DNA of 64,000 nucleotides from contig CAVRRQ010000002.1 of NCBI GenBank assembly GCA_963723595.1, positions 1,178,001-1,242,000 on the forward strand. The letters run 5' to 3'. Position 1 is the stretch's first letter, and every line of letters begins with the position of its first letter. Under the pieces are notes generated by a model that did no database searches, was not told the origin of the DNA, and was given only the letters and a program-made list of their open reading frames with translations. Made by a program: the position numbers and the translations under genes. This DNA is from RYN-230 sp963723595 (GTDB lineage: Bacteria > Actinomycetota > Actinomycetes > Streptosporangiales > Streptosporangiaceae). This document shows positions 57,895-64,000 of the stretch, piece by piece.

Positions 57895-59496
57895 ATGAGT
57901 ACCACCGTCAACGAGACTGAGATGAAGTACGAGGCTCCCCCGGGCACCACCGTGCCGCGGCTGGGCGAGCTGCCCAATGTGGCGGGCGCGTCCGGGCCGC
58001 AGGAGCAGCTCCTGGAAGCGGAGTACTACGACACGAGCGACATGCGGCTGATCCGCCACGGGGTGACCCTGCGGCGGCGGCGCGGGGGCGGCGACCCAGG
58101 CTGGCACCTGAAGCTGCCGGCCGGGGGCCGGACCCGCCGGGAGATCCAGATGCCGCTGGGCCGCGGCCGCCAGGTCCCGGCCCGGCTGGCCGGGCTGGTC
58201 CGCGGGTACACCCGCGGCGAGGCGCTGCGCCCGGTGGCCCGGATCAGCACCCGGCGCCAGGTTCTGACCCTGCTGGACGGCAGCGGCGCGTCCCTGGCCG
58301 AGATCGCCGCCGATGACGTCTCCGCCCAGACCATGGGCGAGGAAACGGTGATCTCGCAGTGGGCGGAGGTGGAGGTCGAGCTGACCGGGGGCGGCCCGCG
58401 GCTGCTGCGAGCGGCCGACGCGCAGCTCCGCAAGGAGGGGCTGCGGCCCTCGCCGCGGACAGCGAAGCTGGAACGAGCCCTGGGCTGGCCCGGACCGGAC
58501 GGCCCGGGGCAGGACGGCTCAGCGCAGGACGGCTCAGCACCGGCCAGCCCGGCGGTCGATGGCCGGCGGCCCGCCGCAAACGGGCACCGCGGGCGGCACC
58601 AGGCCACCCGGCCGGCGTCCGCGGGTGACGTCGTGCTGGCCTACCTGAAGGAGCACGCGGAGCGGCTGGGGTCGCTGGACCCGCTGGTCCGCGCGGATGA
58701 GCCCGACTCGGTGCACCAGATGCGGGTTACCACCCGGCGCCTGCGCAGCACCCTGCAGTCGTTCGGCGACGTCATCCCGAGGTCCGGGACCCAGGAGATC
58801 CTGGCTGAGCTGAAATGGCTCGGCGCGGTGCTCGGCGAGGCCCGGGACGCCGAGGTGCTGGCCAGCAGGCTCAGGCAGAATCTGCGGACGCTCCCGGCCG
58901 AGCTGGTGCTCGGGCAGGCCCAGGCGCGGGTGCAGGGCCATTTCGCCCCGATCCAGGCGGCCGCGCGGATGAACGTGCTCGCCGCGCTGGACTCCGCGCG
59001 CTACTTCGCGCTGCGTGACGGGCTGGACGAGCTGCTGGCCGACCCGCCGCTGTCGGCTGACGCGGCCCGGCCTGCGGGCCGGGTGCTGCCCGATGCGGCC
59101 CGCCGCACTTACCGGCGCACGAGGCGCCGGATGCGCCAGGCCGGGCACACGCCCCCGGGCCACCCCCAGGAGGGTGCGTACCACGAGGCCCGGAAGGCCG
59201 CCAAGCGGGCGCGGTACGCCGGGGAGGCCGTGAGCCCCGCCTTCGGCAAGGAGGCCAGGCGGTTTACCAGGCAGATGAAGAAGGTCCAGACGGTGCTCGG
59301 GGACCACCAGGACGCCGTGGTAGCCCGGGGCGTGGACCGGGCACTGGGCATCAGCGCGCACCTGGCCGGTGAGAACGCGTTCACCTACGGGCTGCTGTAT
59401 GACCAGGAAGACCAGCAGGCGGCCCGGATGCGGGCCCAGGGGCAGCGGACCTGGAAGCGGACTCCCCCGCCCCGTTTCAGCCATTGGGCCAGATAA
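57895..59496 (+). CDS. CYTH and CHAD domain protein
   Basis: 533 aa from ATG 57895. CYTH (triphosphate tunnel) domain first: NETEMKYEAPPGT gives the ExExK motif, with EAEYYDTSDMRLIRHGVTLR and WAEVEVELTGG. A Gly/Ser linker follows, then a CHAD domain of His-rich helices: DSVHQMRVTTRRLRSTLQSF, LGAVLGEARDAEVLASRLRQ, HEARKAAKRARYAGEAVSPA and QTVLGDHQDAVVAR. CHAD domains bind inorganic polyphosphate; CYTH partners hydrolyse or sense triphosphates. Family length and order are normal. Confidence 0.9.
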   Translation: MSTTVNETEMKYEAPPGTTVPRLGELPNVAGASGPQEQLLEAEYYDTSDMRLIRHGVTLRRRRGGGDPGWHLKLPAGGRTRREIQMPLGRGRQVPARLAGLVRGYTRGEALRPVARISTRRQVLTLLDGSGASLAEIAADDVSAQTMGEETVISQWAEVEVELTGGGPRLLRAADAQLRKEGLRPSPRTAKLERALGWPGPDGPGQDGSAQDGSAPASPAVDGRRPAANGHRGRHQATRPASAGDVVLAYLKEHAERLGSLDPLVRADEPDSVHQMRVTTRRLRSTLQSFGDVIPRSGTQEILAELKWLGAVLGEARDAEVLASRLRQNLRTLPAELVLGQAQARVQGHFAPIQAAARMNVLAALDSARYFALRDGLDELLADPPLSADAARPAGRVLPDAARRTYRRTRRRMRQAGHTPPGHPQEGAYHEARKAAKRARYAGEAVSPAFGKEARRFTRQMKKVQTVLGDHQDAVVARGVDRALGISAHLAGENAFTYGLLYDQEDQQAARMRAQGQRTWKRTPPPRFSHWAR

Positions 59497-59627
59497 CGGT
59501 CTGACCGGCCGGCCCGGAATCCCGGGTTAACCACGAACAACGGGGTTGATCACGAATGGCCGTCGCCGGCCAGTGGAGACCGGCCGCCCTGGCCCGCCCC
59601 GGCCCGCCCCGGCTAGATAAGCCCGTG

Positions 59628-59663
59628 CGAGCCGGGCCCGATCGCAGGATCGGGCCTGGCTCG
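59628..59663. terminator. Terminator between convergent CHAD and DUF3618 genes
   Basis: CGAGCCGGGCCCGATC (59628-59643), loop GCAG, GATCGGGCCTGGCTCG (59648-59663): a 16-bp stem with one mismatch. Lies between convergent genes and probably serves both. Confidence 0.75.
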
Positions 59664-59683
59664 TCAGGCTGGCCGGCTCCGGA

Positions 59684-60268
59684 TCAGCGGCGCCGGCCGC
59701 GGACCACGAGCCAGCCGGTGAGCAGCAGCACGCCTGCGGCCGCCGCGGCGGCGAACGGTACCCGGTGCTGGTTCACGGTGGCCGCGACCCGCCTGGCCCG
59801 CTGCTGGACCGGCTCCGGCGTGGCGGCCCAGGCGGTCGCACCGGCCTGGGTCGCGGCGGACTGGGCGGTGGCTACGGCCTGGGTCGCGGCGGACTGGGCG
59901 GTGGCCCCGGCCTGGGCCGCACGGCTGGCGATGGTCTGGGTGACCGGCTGCCCGGTGCCCAGCACGGTCTTGCCGTTCTCGGCCACGGCCTGCCGCGCTC
60001 CGGCCGCCCGGTCGGTGACGTCGCCCTTCAGCTGGCCGGCCTTGCCGGACAGCCCCTGGGTGACGTCCCGCACCTTGTCCTTGAGCTGGCCGGACACGTC
60101 GGACGCCTTCTGCTGGGCACGGGCCTTCACGTCTACCTTGGCCGCCAGCGCCTCCACCGTGTTCCCGAGTTCCTCGCGGGTCCGGTTGATCTCCTCGACC
60201 AGCGCCTCCGGGTTGTCCGGCGGGGCCTCCGGGCCGCCCTGCTCTCCTGCGCTGTCTGCTGCGGTCAT
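59684..60268 (-). CDS. DUF3618 family membrane protein
   Basis: 194 aa from ATG 60268. The DUF3618 signature IEEINRTREELGNTVEALAA is present as EEINRTREELGNTVEALAAK, then VDVKARAQQKASDVSGQLKD. Long Ala/Gln amphipathic helices follow, including three near copies of ATAQSAATQAG encoded by 33-bp DNA repeats (59850-59920), then one C-terminal span (FAAAAAAGVLLLTGWLVV). Usually found beside holin-X-like proteins, as here; role unknown. Confidence 0.82.
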   Translation of the reverse strand: MTAADSAGEQGGPEAPPDNPEALVEEINRTREELGNTVEALAAKVDVKARAQQKASDVSGQLKDKVRDVTQGLSGKAGQLKGDVTDRAAGARQAVAENGKTVLGTGQPVTQTIASRAAQAGATAQSAATQAVATAQSAATQAGATAWAATPEPVQQRARRVAATVNQHRVPFAAAAAAGVLLLTGWLVVRGRRR

Positions 60269-60687
60269 CGGTGTGCCCTTTCCTTGATTTCTTCCACATC
60301 GGCCTTGACGCTCTGCACGGTCTGCTCAGGCACCGGAGGCACGGCCTTGCTCACCTGGCTCTTACCCATGAGCGCGGCCACACCGGCGATCACCAGCAGC
60401 ACCCCGCCCACGATCAGGGCCGCCGCCCAGGCCGGCAGCACGGCGGCCAGCCCGATAATGGCCGCCGCGAGCAGGCAGCCAATGCCGTACAGGGCCACGA
60501 GACCGCTGCCGCCGAACATGCCGGCGCCGCGTCCCATCCGCTTGGCCTTGCGGGTCATCTCCAATTCAGCGAGTTTCAGCTCGTCCCGGATAAGCCGGGA
60601 CACCTGCTCGGTCAAGTGCTTGACGAGTTCGCCAGCCGAAGCATCCGGGGTCACGGCAGGCTGTGCGCTGCCGTTCGGTTCTGCCAT
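60265..60687 (-). CDS. Holin-X-like (PF07332-type) membrane protein
   Basis: 140 aa from ATG 60687. Cytoplasmic amphipathic start ELVKHLTEQVSRLIRDELKL, then AELEMTRKAKRMGRGAGMFG and two membrane spans (GLVALYGIGCLLAAAIIGLA; AAALIVGGVLLVIAGVAALM). The actinobacterial 'phage holin superfamily III' label is historical; these chromosomal genes paired with DUF3618 are not phage lysis genes. Overlaps the DUF3618 gene by ATGA. Confidence 0.82.
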   Translation of the reverse strand: MAEPNGSAQPAVTPDASAGELVKHLTEQVSRLIRDELKLAELEMTRKAKRMGRGAGMFGGSGLVALYGIGCLLAAAIIGLAAVLPAWAAALIVGGVLLVIAGVAALMGKSQVSKAVPPVPEQTVQSVKADVEEIKERAHR

Positions 60688-60830
60688 AGCGTCCGCCCCT
60701 CCTCAAAAGGTGGGCCAGATCTACCCTCGTGTACCCCCGGCTAACGCCGGGCAAAGACAAAGCTCGGCCGGTATTTTCCGGAGCGCCCCGGGGATCATGG
60801 CCCAGGCCGTCGTCAGGCGGGCCCGCGGGC

Positions 60831-61847
60831 TCAGTCGCCGGCCTTCACCAGGCTGCCCGCGACCTTGCCGGTGATCAGCTCGAAGGAGTGGATCCGGTCC
60901 GCGATGTCGTACACCATCGTGGTCAGCATCAGCTCGTCGGCGGCGGTCCGCTCCAGCAGGCTGGCCAGCTGCTGGCGGACCGTTTCCGGTGAGCCGAGCG
61001 CCTGCCCTGAGAACCGGTCCCGGGCGAATTCCCGCTCCCGGTCGGAATAGGGGTATGCCGCTGCCTCCTCCGGGCTGGCCAGCGGGGCCGGCGTGCCGGA
61101 CCGCAGCCGGACGAACGACAGCGCGGCCGGGCCGGAGAGCCACTGGGCCCGCTCATCGGTGTCGGCGCAGATCACGCTCACCGCCACCATCGCGTACGGC
61201 CGCTCAAGCCACTGGGACGGCTGGAAATTCTGCCGGTACAGGGCGAGCGCGGGCTCGGTGTTGGCCGAGCTGAAGTGGTGAGCGAACGCGAACGGCAGGC
61301 CAAGCAGCCCGGCGAGTTGCGCGCTGAACCCGCTGGAGCCAAGCAGCCAGACGGCGGGCATGTCCCCCCGGCCGGGTGTCGCGGTGATCGGCCGCCGCAG
61401 GCCCTCCGCGCTGAACAGCTTGATGAGGTCGGCCAGCTCCTGGGGGAACGCCTCGGCCGAGAGCCCTTCCATGGTGCGCCGCAACGCCAGCGCGGTGTAC
61501 TGGTCCGTGCCCGGGGCCCGGCCGATGCCGAGGTCGATCCGCCCCGGGTGCAGGGCTTCCAGGGTGCCGAATTGTTCCGCCACCACCAGCGGGGCGTGGT
61601 TGGGCAGCATGACGCCGCCGGAGCCCACCCGGATCGTGGAGGTCGCGGCGGCCAGGTGGGCGATCAGCACGGCCGGGGCGGAGCTGGCGATGGCCGGCAT
61701 GTTGTGGTGCTCCGCGACCCAGAACCGGCGGTAGCCGAGTTCCTCGGTGCGCCGGGCCAGCCTGGTCGTGTACTCCAGGGCCTGGCCGGCGGTGGTCCCG
61801 GCCGCCACGGGCGCCAGGTCCAGCACGGACAGCGGTACGTCACTCAC
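60831..61847 (-). CDS. Luciferase-like flavin-dependent oxidoreductase
   Basis: 338 aa, intact, ATG 61847. Bacterial-luciferase-like (LLM) fold: PLSVLDLAPVAAGTTAGQAL, YRRFWVAEHHNMPAIASSAP, STIRVGSGGVMLPNHAPLVV, GRIDLGIGRAPGTDQYTALA and WLLGSSGFSAQLAGLLGLPF. Uses FMN or F420; substrate unknown. Not obviously cotranscribed with neighbours. Confidence 0.9.
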   Translation of the reverse strand: MSDVPLSVLDLAPVAAGTTAGQALEYTTRLARRTEELGYRRFWVAEHHNMPAIASSAPAVLIAHLAAATSTIRVGSGGVMLPNHAPLVVAEQFGTLEALHPGRIDLGIGRAPGTDQYTALALRRTMEGLSAEAFPQELADLIKLFSAEGLRRPITATPGRGDMPAVWLLGSSGFSAQLAGLLGLPFAFAHHFSSANTEPALALYRQNFQPSQWLERPYAMVAVSVICADTDERAQWLSGPAALSFVRLRSGTPAPLASPEEAAAYPYSDREREFARDRFSGQALGSPETVRQQLASLLERTAADELMLTTMVYDIADRIHSFELITGKVAGSLVKAGD

Positions 61848-61902
61848 ATAGCCCGGAACCCGCCGCGGCGCGAGTTTCTTCCGGCTCCGGCTGAGCCGGA
61901 GG

Positions 61903-62952
61903 TCACGTCGGCGCTTGGCCGGACAGCCAGACGGCCTGGAGGATCAGCATCCGGGGGGTGATCAGGCCCACGGTTCGTACCCGGCCGGGGGCGCTCGCCG
62001 ACCAGATCCCCAGGGCCGTGGCGGACTGCATGAGCAGCTGGGTACCGGACGGGTTCCAGGCCAGCGGCTGCCAGCCGGCAGGCAGCGGCCGCCGCCGGCC
62101 GTCCGTGGAGAGCAGCTCGGCCCGGTGCCCCGGGAACGCGACGGCCAGCGCGGGCGCCCGGTGCCCCCAGGCCAGCAGGGAGGGAATCGCGGAGACCCCG
62201 GTGCTGAGCGGCGCGACCTGGCCGCCGGCGTAGATCAGCACGGTCGGCCGGCGGGCGCTTTCCGGTCCGGTCCAGCCCTCGATGGCGATCTGGCCGTGCG
62301 GCCCGAACACCGGCCCGTCCAGCGGGCGGCGCTGCCGGTAGACGACCGTGGCGCGGCCGGTGAACGAGGCCTGGGTCCAGATCGCGAAGTCCGCGTCCCG
62401 GGGGGCTCCGGATCCCGAGGGCGGGGTGACGTAGCCGATGGTCCCGTTGCCGCGGATATCGGGCGAGCTGCCCAGGATGGGCGGCCCATGACGGCCGTGC
62501 CGCAGCCAGGACAGGCCATGGCGGGTCCACCGGGCCAGCCGGTCCGTCCCGTGCGCGGCGTCAGCGACGACAATGCCCGAGTCCGATGCGGCGAGCGCGT
62601 CGATCCCGTGACCGGCGCGGTTGTGGGTGACCTGCGTCACGGTGCGGCCCGGCCCCACTTCCCACACGTTCAGGCTGCCCAGGCCCGGGCCGGCGAGCAG
62701 GTAGTAGGCGCCGGCCGGCAGCCTGGCCGCGGTCCCGGCGGGCAGCGGCCGCCCGAGTTTCGCGGACGCCACCGTCGCGGGGGCGGCTGATGTGGACGGG
62801 CTGGGCGAGGCGGTGCTGTCCGGCGGGGTGGTCGATGCGGATGTGGCCGACCGGGCCGGAGACTGGATGCTCGCCGAGACGGCACGCCCAGTACAGCCTG
62901 TGGCCAGGGCCAGCAGGCAGGCGGCCAACGCGGCACTAATCCATCTACCCAC
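61903..62952 (-). CDS. Lipoprotein, probable beta-propeller
   Basis: 349 aa from GTG 62952. Lipoprotein signal ISAALAACLLALATGCTGRA with Cys20, then a Ser/Thr/Pro linker and a repetitive beta-rich region (GRTVTQVTHNRAGHGIDALA, TIGYVTPPSGSG, WGHRAPALAVAFPGHRAELL) that looks like a propeller of WD40/TolB type. Outer-surface protein of unknown role. Lies 55 bases upstream of the LLM gene on the same strand, so the pair may be cotranscribed. Confidence 0.78.
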   Translation of the reverse strand: MGRWISAALAACLLALATGCTGRAVSASIQSPARSATSASTTPPDSTASPSPSTSAAPATVASAKLGRPLPAGTAARLPAGAYYLLAGPGLGSLNVWEVGPGRTVTQVTHNRAGHGIDALAASDSGIVVADAAHGTDRLARWTRHGLSWLRHGRHGPPILGSSPDIRGNGTIGYVTPPSGSGAPRDADFAIWTQASFTGRATVVYRQRRPLDGPVFGPHGQIAIEGWTGPESARRPTVLIYAGGQVAPLSTGVSAIPSLLAWGHRAPALAVAFPGHRAELLSTDGRRRPLPAGWQPLAWNPSGTQLLMQSATALGIWSASAPGRVRTVGLITPRMLILQAVWLSGQAPT

Positions 62953-63193
62953 ACCAGATCCCGCGCGTAGTAGAGGCGGACACCGGCGCAGGACGCCGCC
63001 GCAGCCCGCCTCCGGTTAAAACTAAGGTATCAGCGGGGGCAACTTATCGTCGCCTCGCGTCCGGCCTGGGCGTTGTGACCTGGGCCGCAGCCAACGCGGG
63101 CGGCGGCCCCGCGCGTCGCGCCTGGGTGCCTCCAGCCTCTGTACGGGATGGAGCCCGGGCCGGTTGCCTCCGGACCCGGATACCGTGGGCCCA

Positions 63194-63952
63194 GTGAGCG
63201 ACTGGGCGCAGATCCGGGGCAGCACCGTGCTGTATGAGGACGACGCGGCGCTGGTGCTGAACAAGCCGGCCGGCCTGGCCGTCATGGGCGAACGGCACGA
63301 CACCGACCTGGTCCGGCTCGCGGAGGAGGCGGGCGAGAAGCTGTACCCCGCGCACCGGATCGACAAGGTGACTTCCGGGGTTCTGCTGCTGGCCAAGGAA
63401 CTGAGCCTGCATGGCGATCTGACCCGCCAGTTCAACCGGCGCACCGTGGACAAGGCCTATCTGGCCATCACCGCCACCTCCGGGCTGCCCGGCCGCGGCA
63501 CGATCGAGCTGCCGCTCAGCGTGGGGCGCAAGAACCGGGTTCGGGTGGCGGCCAACCGCGCCGCGATCGCCTTCGACCCGGCCCTCTCCCTCTGGTCCGT
63601 CCCGCCGGAAGAGCAGTTCCAGGAGGTCCGGGCCTACCCGTCCACCACCACGTTCCAGACCGTGGCCGGCGACACGGAGCACACGCTGCTCGCGGTCAGC
63701 CCGGTGACCGGGCGGCGTCACCAGATCCGGGTCCACCTCGCCTGGGTCGGCCACCCCATCCAGGGTGACCCGCTGTTCGATAAGTCCGCCGCCGGCCGGA
63801 CGCTGCTGCACTCGTGGCGGCTGGGGTTCGACGCGGCCTGGGACGGCGGCCGGCGCATCCAGGTCGAGGCACCCCCGGGACCCGACTTCTGGGCCGCCCT
63901 GCCCGGAGGCCCGGTCCCGCTGCCCGGCTGGGACGCCACCCACGAGGTGTGA
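63194..63952 (+). CDS. RluA-family pseudouridine synthase
   Basis: 252 aa from GTG 63194 (VSDWAQIRGSTVLYEDDAAL); a TTG at 63164 would add ten residues. Isomerises uridine to pseudouridine in rRNA or tRNA. Signatures: LVLNKPAGLAVMG, catalytic Asp in YPAHRIDKVTSGVLLLAKEL, and SPVTGRRHQIRVHLAWVGHP. No N-terminal S4 domain. The family does not show which RNA site is modified. The 240 bases upstream (62953-63193) hold no other gene. Confidence 0.9.
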   Translation: MSDWAQIRGSTVLYEDDAALVLNKPAGLAVMGERHDTDLVRLAEEAGEKLYPAHRIDKVTSGVLLLAKELSLHGDLTRQFNRRTVDKAYLAITATSGLPGRGTIELPLSVGRKNRVRVAANRAAIAFDPALSLWSVPPEEQFQEVRAYPSTTTFQTVAGDTEHTLLAVSPVTGRRHQIRVHLAWVGHPIQGDPLFDKSAAGRTLLHSWRLGFDAAWDGGRRIQVEAPPGPDFWAALPGGPVPLPGWDATHEV

Positions 63953-64000
63953 CCGATTCACCGGCGAGGGGAGGCGCGCCGCAGGCGTGTCCTCGCCGAG

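Noticed and set aside
60265..60687. Prophage remnant suggested by a holin-like gene
   Set aside because: No other phage genes nearby; the PF07332-type protein paired with DUF3618 is an ordinary chromosomal gene of actinomycetes.

Overview
This 64 kb window is chromosomal DNA of a high-GC Gram-positive actinomycete. The evidence is very high G+C throughout, many GTG/TTG starts, NusG with a long acidic N-terminal extension, a TTG-started rpoB, and the gene order secE-nusG-rplK-rplA-rplJ-rplL-rpoB-rpoC-rpsL-rpsG-fusA-tuf, flanked by tRNA-Trp on one side and by murB/hadAB/rpmG/tRNA-Met further out. This is the arrangement around the rpoB region of Streptomyces and its relatives. The family cannot be fixed from the sequence alone. 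The reading frame breaks by single-base indels in about 20 places, including in genes the cell cannot lose (fusA, rpoC). Most look like one extra base. I therefore treat the broken genes as functional genes read through an imperfect assembly unless stated otherwise.

Layout. 0-4.8 kb (minus strand): the str operon rpsL-rpsG-fusA-tuf, with a promoter near 4.79 kb. S12 carries Arg88, normally Lys, a classic streptomycin-resistance substitution. 4.9-6.9 kb: a membrane-anchored short-chain dehydrogenase, a small membrane protein and csbD, separated by strong hairpins. 6.9-19.6 kb (minus): rpoC, rpoB (own promoter with a palindrome over the -10), rplL, rplJ (L10 leader RNA), rplA, rplK, nusG, secE, tRNA-Trp. 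19.7-22.0 kb (plus): a PLP aminotransferase and adenosine deaminase.

22.4-35.4 kb: a Tad (tight adherence / Flp pilus) locus placed between adenosine deaminase and the murB cluster. On the minus strand: cpaB, cpaE-like ATPase, cpaF motor ATPase, tadB, tadC, flp pilin, two TadE-like and one TadG-like pseudopilins, and a roughly 1,040-residue membrane protein combining LysM with a BTAD/SARP-like C-terminus. On the plus strand: an exported lipoprotein-like protein, a secreted protein and the prepilin peptidase. Several of these genes overlap by 1-4 bases.

35.4-38.9 kb (minus): tRNA-Met, rpmG (bL33), hadA, hadB, murB and a patatin-like protein. 39-49.9 kb: accessory genes: a FabG-like reductase, an MFS transporter, a secreted phosphoesterase, a badly frameshifted ltrA, methyltransferase pieces, a zinc-ribbon/TM/propeller membrane protein, a SIS-domain sugar-phosphate enzyme, and a coupled pair of unknown genes. 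49.9-55.9 kb: a four-gene catabolic operon (MmgE/PrpD, acyl-CoA dehydrogenase, CaiB-type CoA transferase, aldehyde dehydrogenase) diverging from a HutC-type GntR regulator. 56-60.7 kb: two related coiled proteins, a CYTH-CHAD protein, and a DUF3618/holin-X-like pair. 60.8-64 kb: a luciferase-like flavin oxidoreductase, a lipoprotein and an RluA-type pseudouridine synthase.

The best candidates for under-described biology are the LysM-BTAD protein and the two unknown exported proteins inside the Tad locus, the 48.8-49.9 kb coupled pair, the GntR-linked catabolic cassette, and the paired proteins at 56-57.7 kb.
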